Below are positions 33,311-42,439 of a stretch of 45,638 bases of DNA, piece after piece. The DNA comes from Spirochaetales bacterium (lineage in GTDB: Bacteria; Spirochaetota; GWE2-31-10). The notes below the pieces were generated by a model that saw only the letters and a list, made by a program, of their open reading frames with translations, searched no databases and was not told the origin of the DNA. The position numbers were made by a program, and so were the translations under genes. The DNA lies in the NCBI GenBank assembly GCA_017624275.1, contig JAGANG010000053.1, forward strand, positions 1-45,638. Direction: 5' to 3'. Each line of letters starts with the position of its first letter. Positions within the stretch are counted from its first letter, which is position 1.

Positions 33311-33450
33311 GAAAAGAAAACTCCTGTTATTTGATTGTATTTTGAAAAAAGCATTATTTAATCTTAGCTTTTCATCTTAGTTTGAATGAGGTGCAGTATA
33401 TCACACTATTCTAAAACGGTAAATGAAACTTTTTTACATGTCATAAATGT

Positions 33451-33494
33451 AAAAAACAGAAGTTTTCTTTTTATCAAAAACTTCTGTTTTTTTT
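33451..33494 (-). terminator. Intrinsic terminator of the second amylase gene
   Basis: A perfect 14-bp stem AAAACAGAAGTTTT / AAAACTTCTGTTTT (33453-33466 with 33477-33490), about 10 bases after the amylase stop, with long U/A runs. It could also act in the plus direction. Confidence 0.85.
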
Positions 33495-33502
33495 ATTTTT
33501 TA

Positions 33503-36500
33503 TTATTCGACAATTTCTACCAACACCGGATTACTTGCAGTGTTGAATGTTGCCTTTCCGCCGCTTACAGTCGCAGTTTCGCCTGTATACGCATTACGTA
33601 CTTGTACACCGTCGTTAAATGCTCCGCTTACAGTTACGCTGCTTGAGCTTCCGGCATAGATTACTACAGTATCTTCGCCGGCTTGACCGTTGTAATAACG
33701 TTTGAATGTATTTCCGGCAATCTCTGTTTGTTTTCCACCGCCGACAGCCGGATGTCCCTGACGGAATTTTCCGACTTTCTTCCAGTGTTTATTTACATCA
33801 CCGTCAACTGCCCCCCAGTTAAAATCACTTCTTGTTCCCTGTGTAGAATCTGATCCTCCGTCACCGTTAGGGCGTGCGGTTTCATCTCCGTAGAAAATTT
33901 GAACTTGTCCTGGTAATAACAAGAAGTTTGTTCCGAGTGTTATCATATCGCCCGGTCTGTGCAAACTTGTATCGTGACTGGAAACATAAGCCAACGCATT
34001 TTGTCCGTCATCAGGAGCTCCGTTCAAAGAATTCGCACGACCAGCCCAATCACCTATATCAGGAGTTTTACCGGAACCGGAGTTGTAACTAAAGTCAATC
34101 ATAGAGTCAAAGCCTATACCGTAAAAACCAGTATTCCCGATATACCAAGGGAAACACTCACCTGTCATCCAGAAGTCTTCATCCCAATTTTTTGCATCAC
34201 CGGTAGCACGACTTGATTTTCTCCAGTTTTCAAGAGCTGTTTTACACATATCTTTCAATTCTTTCCATCTGTATCCGTCTACGTGTTTTGCAGTATCACA
34301 ACGGAATCCGTCGACACCGAATTCTTCTACCCATGCAGTCAGCCATTTTTCTATATAAACAGCCGGAGCTACACCTAAATCTTTACGCAAATCTTTAGCT
34401 GCCGGGATAATCCAATCTTCAAATCCTGAAGTTTCTTTTCCCCATTTTGTCTTCAATAGAGCCGGTGCAGGTTCAGAACTTGTAGATTCTGTCTTAAAGT
34501 CCGGCAAGAAAGTTAAACATCCTTGTAAGTCACCGCCACCGGTAGTATAACCGCTGAAGTTTCCTCGTATCCAGTTTGCCCCCCAGAATTTATCCCAACC
34601 GCTTCCTTTTCCGTCGATAGGTTTTTGGTGAAATGTTTCGCTGCCGCTTGGCAACCAGCTGTGAGTTGCTCCGCCGGACAATGCTCCGTAACCGTATTCT
34701 TCCATATCTTTAAGATTTTCATAACCGGTATGATTCATTACTATATCCATTACTACACGGATACCTTTTTCGTGAGCTTTATTTACAAAAGTTCTGAACT
34801 CTTCTACAGTTCCCATGTTTTTATCGATTCCGGTATAGTCAAGTACATAGTAACCGTGGTAAGCGTAATGAGCGAAATCACCATTGTTACCTCCGCCGAC
34901 CCAACCGTGAATCTGTTCGTACGGAGCCGAAATCCAAATAGCGTTTACTCCCAACTCGTCAAGATAATCAAGCTTTTGTGTAAGTCCGACAATATCTCCT
35001 CCGTGGAAAGTACCGATATTTTTACCTTTGCAATCCTGTTTTACACGACCGTAAGATGTATCGTTTGCAGAATTTCCGTTATAAAAACGGTCTGTCAATA
35101 CAAAGTAAATCAACGCATTATCCCAAGAGAATTTATCTACCTTAATTGTATCGTCTACAGTCACTGTCGCACTTTCGGAACCAGAACCGATACTGTTCGA
35201 TGCTGTTACGGAAATATTGATAGTAGCCCCGCTTGATACTCCCAAATCCGCCACTTTGACAGACACAGAACCGCTGCTGAAATCTGACAATGAAAAAGAT
35301 TTACTTCCTACTTTTGCCGAAACAGATGTCAACGGACTGTTACCGTCTTTGATTGATATAGAAATATTTCCGGTTGTTTTTATTTTACCGCCGTCTTTCG
35401 GACTAATTGTAATAATAGGCTCGGAATAAGTAACCGTAGTCGGATCGGAATCATAAGAAGTTGTTCCGTCATACCAGAAAGTCCCGGCTTTACCTTTTAT
35501 TTCGCCACCTTCGTTAAGTTTGAACACTATAGTTTTTCCTGAAGGATTTGCAGCAGTAAAATCTTTCATATACCAACCGTTAGAATCATTCATCAAACCG
35601 TCTGTTACTGCGGTCATCGCTTCACCCGGCCAAGTTTCACCCAGCCCCTCACTTAAAGCAACACCTTCTACGTCGTTTTCCTTTTCCCATGCCCAAATTT
35701 TCGGTGCAGAGTCAGCTTTGACAAAAACTATTGTTTTTCCGTCCATAGGATCTTTTACGGTAACTGTAGCTGTATAAATATCACTGTTTCCTGTACCTGC
35801 TTGAGTAGCAAATGCTTTGATTGTGTATGTTCCGGATGTACCGATTGTAAACGGACTCATAGTATCACTGTTTGTTGTCGGTTCAGTTCCGTCTTTTGTG
35901 TAATAAACAACATCCAGCATGTTACCACGTTCAAAGCTGAAAGATGTCTTTGTTGTAGCATCATAAGTTCCGTTATTTTCAATTATCGTACTGCCAATCA
36001 TAAGTTTAGGCATTGTACATTTTAAAACAGAACCGGCTACAGTTACAACACAAACTGCTGTCTTTGCGTTATGAGATGTTGCCGTAATATTAGCAGTTCC
36101 GGCACTTACACCTGTCACAATACCGTTTTGGTCTACCGTAGCGACGCTGCTGTTATCACTGCTCCAGCTGACACTTTTGTTTGTAGCGTCTGCAGGTAAT
36201 ACATTAGCAGTCAAAGTTGAAGTATCGCCGACATTTATACTTGCTGTTGCACTTAATAAAGTCACAGATTCTACAGGTATACCGGCAGCTGTAACTGTCA
36301 CAATACAAGTCGCTGTAATAGCAGAATCTTTTCCGGCAACGCTCGCCGTGATTGTCGCACTTCCTGCAGCTTTTCCGCTAACAATTCCTCCGGCTACAGT
36401 CGCAACACTTTCATTTGATGATGTCCAAGTAACACTTTTATCTGTCGCATTTGCAGGTGATACAACGGCATCTAAAGTAATTGTATCGTTTTGTGCAATT

Positions 36501-37348
36501 GTCACATTCATCTGGCTCAAAGTAAGTGACTGCGGATAAACTACATTGTTTTCGTCAGTCCATTTTGCATACAATGTACAATTTTCAGTAACTGGATAAG
36601 GGAAGGATACCGGCAATGTCAATGCACTGTCAGAATACCAACCGGAAAATACAAAACCGGCTTTTGCAGTAACGGGACTTGTATTTATTTTCTGTCCGGC
36701 AGTCACTGTCTGTGCAGCAACGGCATTTCCGCCGTTAGCCTCGAATGTAACTGTTAATTGAGTAGTAGCTGAAATCCATTTTGCATACAAAGTCACATTT
36801 CCATTAATTACAAATGAAGAATCTACTTTCACCGTACAACCGGCATCTTTGTACCAACCTTCTAAAATAAAACCGTTTTTTGTCGATGTCGGTAATGAAC
36901 CTATAGTCATTCCTACAATAACACTTTTTGAATCTACGACACTTCCGCCGTCAGTATTAAAAGTTACGGTAGCATTTTGCAAATCAGATTTTAAAGTAAT
37001 TTCAACAACTAAGCCGTTTTTATTTATCTCAAAACCTTTGATTTCACCGATTGCCATAATTTGCTCGCCGTCTTCGGCAACAACTTGCAAATCAAGCTTC
37101 CCTTTTGACAGAGTGATTTTTGTCACATCACTGCCTGTATCGGAAATACTAAGATAATTCCCATCCAATGTTCCTTTGAATTTAAAACTACATCCTTCAT
37201 AATCTGTAGCATTAGTTATTTTTAATTCTACAGAATACGATGAACTTGCAGGATTTTGAACCGTATTTGTAGTTTCTGTAGTCGTAGTACAAGCCATTAT
37301 TCCCAAAATCGAGAATAAAACAGCCATAACTTTTAAAATATTAGGCAT
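33503..37348 (-). CDS. Second multidomain lipoprotein alpha-amylase (GH13)
   Basis: 1281 residues. The signal peptide ends in the lipobox IMAC (Cys20). Approximate domains: two Listeria-Bacteroides/InlB-type B repeats (128-192 and 196-264, each closing with TLYAKW), two Big_2-type Ig repeats (270-345 and 352-430, with SVTWTSSNESVATV and SVSWSSDNSSVATV), a chitobiase-C-like domain (440-530), a CBM26-like starch-binding module (535-645, with GETWPGEAM), an Ig-like domain (650-735), and the catalytic barrel (740-1190) with a C-terminal beta domain. Catalytic residues: GVDGFRCDTAKH (nucleophile near 1014), MTGECFPW (acid near 1063), SSHDTS (near 1124). AAGGAG precedes the ATG. The catalytic parts of the two amylases here are clearly different, so this is not a recent duplicate. 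Confidence 0.92.
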   Translation of the reverse strand: MPNILKVMAVLFSILGIMACTTTTETTNTVQNPASSSYSVELKITNATDYEGCSFKFKGTLDGNYLSISDTGSDVTKITLSKGKLDLQVVAEDGEQIMAIGEIKGFEINKNGLVVEITLKSDLQNATVTFNTDGGSVVDSKSVIVGMTIGSLPTSTKNGFILEGWYKDAGCTVKVDSSFVINGNVTLYAKWISATTQLTVTFEANGGNAVAAQTVTAGQKINTSPVTAKAGFVFSGWYSDSALTLPVSFPYPVTENCTLYAKWTDENNVVYPQSLTLSQMNVTIAQNDTITLDAVVSPANATDKSVTWTSSNESVATVAGGIVSGKAAGSATITASVAGKDSAITATCIVTVTAAGIPVESVTLLSATASINVGDTSTLTANVLPADATNKSVSWSSDNSSVATVDQNGIVTGVSAGTANITATSHNAKTAVCVVTVAGSVLKCTMPKLMIGSTIIENNGTYDATTKTSFSFERGNMLDVVYYTKDGTEPTTNSDTMSPFTIGTSGTYTIKAFATQAGTGNSDIYTATVTVKDPMDGKTIVFVKADSAPKIWAWEKENDVEGVALSEGLGETWPGEAMTAVTDGLMNDSNGWYMKDFTAANPSGKTIVFKLNEGGEIKGKAGTFWYDGTTSYDSDPTTVTYSEPIITISPKDGGKIKTTGNISISIKDGNSPLTSVSAKVGSKSFSLSDFSSGSVSVKVADLGVSSGATINISVTASNSIGSGSESATVTVDDTIKVDKFSWDNALIYFVLTDRFYNGNSANDTSYGRVKQDCKGKNIGTFHGGDIVGLTQKLDYLDELGVNAIWISAPYEQIHGWVGGGNNGDFAHYAYHGYYVLDYTGIDKNMGTVEEFRTFVNKAHEKGIRVVMDIVMNHTGYENLKDMEEYGYGALSGGATHSWLPSGSETFHQKPIDGKGSGWDKFWGANWIRGNFSGYTTGGGDLQGCLTFLPDFKTESTSSEPAPALLKTKWGKETSGFEDWIIPAAKDLRKDLGVAPAVYIEKWLTAWVEEFGVDGFRCDTAKHVDGYRWKELKDMCKTALENWRKSSRATGDAKNWDEDFWMTGECFPWYIGNTGFYGIGFDSMIDFSYNSGSGKTPDIGDWAGRANSLNGAPDDGQNALAYVSSHDTSLHRPGDMITLGTNFLLLPGQVQIFYGDETARPNGDGGSDSTQGTRSDFNWGAVDGDVNKHWKKVGKFRQGHPAVGGGKQTEIAGNTFKRYYNGQAGEDTVVIYAGSSSSVTVSGAFNDGVQVRNAYTGETATVSGGKATFNTASNPVLVEIVE

Positions 37349-37464
37349 AAAATCTCCTTATTTTTCAAAAATTTTTAAGTCGAAAAAAGAGCAGAATTTA
37401 TGCCAGCAAATATACTCTTAATCAGAAAAATATTGATGACTGGATTGAAATTACGATTGTCCCA

Positions 37465-37514
37465 CAAAAAAAACACCGCCAAATCGAAACATTATTTGTC
37501 CGATTTCAGCGGTG
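37465..37514 (-). terminator. Intrinsic terminator of the debranching-enzyme gene
   Basis: CACCGC (37474-37479) pairs with GCGGTG (37509-37514) and AAATCG (37481-37486) with CGATTT (37501-37506), with a small internal loop, followed by eight U on the minus strand. It separates the debranching gene from the amylase, so they are probably two transcripts. Confidence 0.85.
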
Positions 37515-37536
37515 CAATCAGTAATAATCTTTTTTG

Positions 37537-39969
37537 TTATTTAAATCTTTTTTCTTTATCAAAACGTTCGCCCAGAATTTTCTTATCCAGATAATCTTCT
37601 TCCAGCATACATCTGTACGAACAAATATCGCTTTCGGATAAAGGTTGTGTATAAGTAAGATTTTTTGCAGCAGATTCACACAATGTTTCCCCGGAAGTTT
37701 CCATAGATACCAGCTCGGCATTACTGCTTACATATAAATCTTTCAATTTAAAACGATTTGTTTCGACAAAATCAAATCCCATTCTCACTTTGGCTCCGGA
37801 AGATTTCAACATAATTTTTAAATATACGACTTTATTTTCAACGCTGCCGTTATTTTCTTCTGAACCGATATCAACTTTTACAATAACTTCCAACGGCTGA
37901 ATAATTTCCTGTGCAAAAATAGACATCGCCGAAATGTTTCCGGATTTCAAACTTGTTTTCAAATCAACATAAAGTGTTTCATAACTTCCGTATCGAACTT
38001 TTGCCAGAAAGCCTCCGATTTCTCCGGGGAAATGCGGCGTAAAATACAGTTGACGTGCAGGAACATTCGGACGAATCCCCATATAATCTTGATAAAATGC
38101 TCTGTTGTATTCTGACACCGACCAAGCTTGAGAATACGTACCGGAAGCATTTATTTTCCCGTCTTTACAAAGCGGATCAAATAATTCCGGCAAACATCCC
38201 GGAGTCGCACCGTGAAGTATTTCACGAGTTAAAGCTTTGGTTTGGCGATATGCAAATTTTTGTAATCCGTAAGATACTGCTACATGAATAAAAGCTCCGG
38301 AAAGCCAGCACCATATCATTCCGTTATGATATGCCGCATCTTTGTGATACATATCGCTTATATGTACCGGATGAAAATCTGCTTCATAACGTCCCAAAGA
38401 CGCAACTCCGTGTTCAAAAACACAATTACTTGAAATATATTTAAATGCAAGCAAACCGGAATCTCTGTCTATCAAACTTGGGATTCCCGGTAAATCATTG
38501 TAATACATAGCCAAAAGCACATTCGGACGAGCCAAAACATCCGGTGTTCCGTCTTTGTTTAAATGGTCGTAAATATACGGAGCTTCTTTTGTTATGAACA
38601 TTTTTTTAAATGAACGAGATAATTTTTCTGCTTCATTTAAATATTCATCTCGCTTACGCTTTACTACGGCTATATCGATATCTTGCAATAACGGCGAATA
38701 ATTTTCGTTGCGACGAATCAATTCATCAGCCATTTGTACCACGGCATGCAAAGCCGTAAACCAAAGAGACTGTATTTCTACCTGTCTGTCACCTCTCGGC
38801 GAATAAGAGTCTTGTCCCAAAATTCTGGCATCCATCCAATCATCGGCATCTTCATTAGGCACAAAATTATAACGATCTTTGTGTGCAATATATACAGCAT
38901 CAACTGCTAAAATAATTCTGTTCCATATACTCATTACCGTAGCAACGTCACCGGTATAAAGATAATATTCGTACACTTCACGAATCAACAACGGAGTGGC
39001 ATCGGCTGTATTGAACATTATATTTTCTTCGTTCCATATTACGTTAGGAATTCTACCGTAAGTCGGCGAAGATTTTTCCATATTTTGATATTTAAAAAAT
39101 ACACTGATAATATGTGCAGCCTGCTCAAACCGCCCGGTAACAAGCACTATTCCCGGCAATGCAATAAAAGTATCACGTCCCCAGCCGTTATCGAACCACG
39201 GAAATCCAGCCCATATTCCTATGCGATTATTTTTTGACATTATAAAGTAAGACCCGGTAATACTGCCGAAATCTAATGCTTTATTTAATAAAGAAGAATT
39301 AGTACTGCATTCTGAATATTTTAAAGTCAACGAGCAATTATTAAAATGTTGCTTTATCAGAACATCTATAATATTACTTTTTACCTTTACGCTCTCTTTG
39401 AGTTTGTCCAAATTGTTTGAATATAAAAACAAAACCCCGGCATCTTTTTTTTCGCCTTTCATTTTCTTTTGTTTGAATTTTAAATAAGTTTGCGTAGCAC
39501 AAACATTTTCAAAATAAAAATTCTGGTCACACGTCAATGCTACATAAAGTTTTTCCACACCGAAACCGTCTCGCTTCGGAGTAAAATATTTTAAGAAAAT
39601 AACATTCTTTTCTGCACTGATAAGCTCATATTCCGATGATATGACAAATTTATAATCAATTGCGGAATGATAAAACGCTTTTTTATACGGAGAAAACCAA
39701 AAACCTTGATTATTTTTGAACAACATTATTTTTGCACGAGAATTGTTGTGATATGCAATTTCGCATTGAAAACGACTTATTCGCTTACCTGCTATTCGAT
39801 ACTTTTCGTTAAGAAAAACACGCTGAAATACATGAAAACCATACGACCACAATCCGTCAAATTCATTTAAATTATCAGATATTGAAAAATAAGTTGTTCC
39901 GTGATCCGAACGTAATAATCTTTTATCTCCGGAAATATTAATCGCACTTTCTCTTTCCGCTGAAATCAT
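37537..39969 (-). CDS. Amylo-alpha-1,6-glucosidase / glycogen-debranching-type enzyme
   Basis: About 810 residues from the ATG at 39969, which has GGAG 6 bases upstream; the ATG at 39981 has no ribosome-binding site. No signal peptide, so cytosolic. An N-terminal beta domain (about 1-220) is followed by an (alpha/alpha)6 barrel of the glycogen debranching C-terminal type: FPWFDNGWGRDTFIALPG, TADATPLLIREVYEYYLY, NEDADDWMDAR, then SVSEYNRAFYQDYMGIRP and LYFTPHFPGE. These acidic residues are consistent with GH133-type chemistry, though I do not assign the acid and base. It would remove alpha-1,6 branches from glycogen or starch fragments after uptake, complementing the two surface amylases. Confidence 0.85.
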   Translation of the reverse strand: MISAERESAINISGDKRLLRSDHGTTYFSISDNLNEFDGLWSYGFHVFQRVFLNEKYRIAGKRISRFQCEIAYHNNSRAKIMLFKNNQGFWFSPYKKAFYHSAIDYKFVISSEYELISAEKNVIFLKYFTPKRDGFGVEKLYVALTCDQNFYFENVCATQTYLKFKQKKMKGEKKDAGVLFLYSNNLDKLKESVKVKSNIIDVLIKQHFNNCSLTLKYSECSTNSSLLNKALDFGSITGSYFIMSKNNRIGIWAGFPWFDNGWGRDTFIALPGIVLVTGRFEQAAHIISVFFKYQNMEKSSPTYGRIPNVIWNEENIMFNTADATPLLIREVYEYYLYTGDVATVMSIWNRIILAVDAVYIAHKDRYNFVPNEDADDWMDARILGQDSYSPRGDRQVEIQSLWFTALHAVVQMADELIRRNENYSPLLQDIDIAVVKRKRDEYLNEAEKLSRSFKKMFITKEAPYIYDHLNKDGTPDVLARPNVLLAMYYNDLPGIPSLIDRDSGLLAFKYISSNCVFEHGVASLGRYEADFHPVHISDMYHKDAAYHNGMIWCWLSGAFIHVAVSYGLQKFAYRQTKALTREILHGATPGCLPELFDPLCKDGKINASGTYSQAWSVSEYNRAFYQDYMGIRPNVPARQLYFTPHFPGEIGGFLAKVRYGSYETLYVDLKTSLKSGNISAMSIFAQEIIQPLEVIVKVDIGSEENNGSVENKVVYLKIMLKSSGAKVRMGFDFVETNRFKLKDLYVSSNAELVSMETSGETLCESAAKNLTYTQPLSESDICSYRCMLEEDYLDKKILGERFDKEKRFK

Positions 39970-40192
39970 CTTTTTCTCCATTATATGTATTGCGTTCTAT
40001 TTTTCGGGGAGTATATCAAAAAAAATTATCGACATTTGTAAAAACTAATCGAAATCGGAAAAGTTTCAAAATTCTATATATTTATTTTATCTTCCGTTTA
40101 GAAATGACAATCATTATATTTAATTTTTAAAAAAGCCTGTCCGATTTTCATTATTAGCATAACAACGAAATCTCACAATACGGAGAAACAAA

Positions 40193-40930
40193 ATGAAAAA
40201 ATGCACTTTTCTGATTTTATTTATATCAATTCTGTTTTCTGTTGCTGCACAATCAGGGGATATAACAAATGAATTATCTTCCGTTTTTTTTGAAATAGAT
40301 AAATTCTCACGTCACAAAGATACTTTTGTAAATACTGACAGCAAAGTTTTTAATGCCGCATATTCTTCTGCATTACCTGCCGGCTGTATTTACAAAATAA
40401 AATCATTGCAAAATAACCGAGAAGTAATCGTTCAAATAGAATATCATCCCGGCAATTTACACAACAACACAATTTATATTTCCGATGAAGCTTATAATTT
40501 CTTGAGAATCGAAAATTCTTCATTAGAAGAAAATATGAACGTACAATTATCATTTTTAGGTTGGTGGAATGAAAAAGCACAAAGCGATTTTTTAAATATT
40601 CAAAGTCTGATAGTAAAACCGGAAGACAGTTGCAGAGAAATTGTTCAAAACGGATTGGATAAATATTATATCCAACTGGGAGCATTTGAATTTTACCAAA
40701 ATTCATTCGGACGAATTACAAATCTGTTGCCTTATCTTCAAGTTCGTCCAAATTTTTATATGACTAAAACCAAATCAAAAACATCAAGCGAAGATGTTTT
40801 CCGTGTACTTGCCGGTCCTTATACTCATGAAGATGCAGTACGAATTACAAATTTTATAAATTCATTTTCAAAAGATTCAGTAATGTTAAAATCTTCTACT
40901 GCTGCCATAAAAGGAGATAAAAAGAAATGA
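40193..40930 (+). CDS. Exported protein with RlpA-like barrel and SPOR-like domain
   Basis: 245 residues with a signal peptide (cleavage near VAAQS). Residues about 54-105 (AAYSSALPAGCIYKIKSL, then NREVIVQIEYHPGN, then NTIYISDEAYNFL) track the double-psi beta barrel of RlpA (AAHxTLPxGTxVxVxNL; VVVRxNDRGP; xxIDLSxAAAxxL), but the conserved His becomes Tyr and the NDRGP segment becomes IEYHPG. It is therefore probably not an active lytic transglycosylase. Residues about 157-235 (YYIQLGAFEFY ... FRVLAGPYTHEDAVRI) form a SPOR-like domain, which in other proteins binds peptide-free glycan at division septa. It is the first gene of a four-gene coupled operon, overlapping the next by 4 bases. Confidence 0.7.
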   Translation: MKKCTFLILFISILFSVAAQSGDITNELSSVFFEIDKFSRHKDTFVNTDSKVFNAAYSSALPAGCIYKIKSLQNNREVIVQIEYHPGNLHNNTIYISDEAYNFLRIENSSLEENMNVQLSFLGWWNEKAQSDFLNIQSLIVKPEDSCREIVQNGLDKYYIQLGAFEFYQNSFGRITNLLPYLQVRPNFYMTKTKSKTSSEDVFRVLAGPYTHEDAVRITNFINSFSKDSVMLKSSTAAIKGDKKK

Positions 40931-41790
40931 AACACGTTATTTCATTCATCTTCTTAACTTTAAGCATTTCTCTTTTTGCTGACCAATGGCGAGGAATAGC
41001 CGTTACATCTGAAGATATCAGTGAAAATACAATTTTGTTCAATCGTGCATTAGAAGGTGAAATTGTTTTTATTACAAGTATAGATTCGGGGAAAAGTATC
41101 CACGCCAGAGTCGGCGGAAAAATTGAAGACAGCCGCTATGTTGCGTTACTTTCCCAGAATATTGCACAAGAACTCAATATCGCCGGAAACGCCGGAGAAA
41201 TTGTAATAGACACACTTGCAACTTCGATTCCTACGGTACAGCTTACTCCGACAGAAAATCCGATTATAATTCCGGCGTTGGAAACTGTTTCTGAACCAAA
41301 GAATTCCGTTGCTCAACTTTTAGAGCCGTTGCCTCCGTATGTGCAAGACTTGCCTACTCTATGGCAATCTGTCAGCGGGACATCTTACAGGATTTCAATG
41401 AATGATATTCCGCAACGCATACAAGCAGAAATCCCGAAAGAAGAACCTGAAATTGAAAAGGAAGAATTAGTTATACCGGAAGAGTTAGAAGATTCTTTGA
41501 CTGCCGCTTTTATGGTAGATATAGCGGAAGAAAAACCTGTTAATTGGTTAAATAAATTAGAATCCGGAAAGATTTACATAAAAATTCTGTCTTCATCAAA
41601 TAAAAGCGAATTGGAAAACTACAGCAAAACAATCGCAATGTTTTTCAACGACAACATTATTTTATATGAAGCAGCCGATTTGCGTTATGAATTACTTTTA
41701 GGTCCGATAGATAAAGATAAAATCGGTCAATCAATTCGTGTAGTCAGAGGTTACGGCTACAAAGATGCTTATCTTGTCAGAGGTAAATAG
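40927..41790 (+). CDS. Second exported RlpA-barrel/SPOR-like protein
   Basis: 287 residues with a signal peptide (cleavage near LFADQ). Residues about 37-95 (LFNRALEGEIVFITSIDSGK, then ARVGGKIEDSRYVALLSQNI) fit a degenerate RlpA-type barrel with no catalytic signature. A long Pro/Glu-rich linker (about 100-205) leads to a C-terminal SPOR-like domain (about 213-287: GKIYIKILSSSNKSELENYS ... ELLLGPIDKDKIGQSIRVV). The start overlaps the previous stop (ATGA), a sign of translational coupling. The same domain order as its neighbour, but with low sequence identity, suggests an old duplication and a paired function at the cell wall. Confidence 0.65.
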   Translation: MKHVISFIFLTLSISLFADQWRGIAVTSEDISENTILFNRALEGEIVFITSIDSGKSIHARVGGKIEDSRYVALLSQNIAQELNIAGNAGEIVIDTLATSIPTVQLTPTENPIIIPALETVSEPKNSVAQLLEPLPPYVQDLPTLWQSVSGTSYRISMNDIPQRIQAEIPKEEPEIEKEELVIPEELEDSLTAAFMVDIAEEKPVNWLNKLESGKIYIKILSSSNKSELENYSKTIAMFFNDNIILYEAADLRYELLLGPIDKDKIGQSIRVVRGYGYKDAYLVRGK

Positions 41791-41791
41791 A

Positions 41792-42439
41792 ATGAAACAT
41801 GTATTTTTTTGCATGTTAATTTTTATGTCATTGCCGATATTCGCAGACAGATTAGAAAAAGAATTCTTTTATTTTGCAAATGAATCCGACATAGCGGTTT
41901 ATCGTCAATATTATTACGACAAAGCCGGTAATTTGGAAAAAATAAAGCAAATAAATGATGATTCCGGGATTCGAACTGATTATAAATACGACAAAAAATT
42001 ACTCACGGAAGCAAAAGAATACAATGACGACGTACTTATTTTTAAAACTGTTTTTCTTTATAAGGAAAAAGAGAAAATTCCGTACCGACGTGAAAATTAC
42101 GACAGTTTCGGAAAATTGACTTCGTATTCACTTTTTACATTTCAGGCAAACAATAAAAATCCGCTGTCGATAGAAACTTACAATACTGATAATAAGCTTT
42201 CGGAACGAATGGTTTTTATTTATACCGACAATTATCTGTCAGAAATTCAAATTTTCGATGATAAAAATGAACTTCAACTGTGCAGAAAACAAATTATCGA
42301 TAAACAAAAAAATGCCGTAACTGAAGAAATAATATTTAAAGGTAAAATAATCCGTACAGTAAAACGAGAATTTTCTTCTTCCCGAAAAAGCGGAAACAAA
42401 ATTTTCTCATTACCGGATAATTTTTTTGATTTCAAATGA
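41792..42439 (+). CDS. Exported YD-repeat-like protein
   Basis: 215 residues from the ATG at 41792, which has GAGG 8 bases upstream and follows the previous stop by one base; an upstream in-frame start at 41765 would overlap and lacks the signal sequence at its beginning. Signal peptide MKHVFFCMLIFMSLPIFAD. The rest consists of YD-like units (YYYDKAGNLEKIKQINDDSG, YKYDKKLLTEAKEYNDD, ENYDSFGKLTSYSLF, ETYNTDNKLSERMVFIY), like those in the lipoproteins at 18912 and 21182. It ends with a basic segment. It has no lipobox. It overlaps the DUF1848 gene by 4 bases. Confidence 0.7.
   Translation: MKHVFFCMLIFMSLPIFADRLEKEFFYFANESDIAVYRQYYYDKAGNLEKIKQINDDSGIRTDYKYDKKLLTEAKEYNDDVLIFKTVFLYKEKEKIPYRRENYDSFGKLTSYSLFTFQANNKNPLSIETYNTDNKLSERMVFIYTDNYLSEIQIFDDKNELQLCRKQIIDKQKNAVTEEIIFKGKIIRTVKREFSSSRKSGNKIFSLPDNFFDFK

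Noticed and set aside
34625..35236. Plus-strand open frame of 203 codons
   Set aside because: It is antisense to the conserved catalytic part of the second amylase, with no ribosome-binding site and no recognisable protein pattern.
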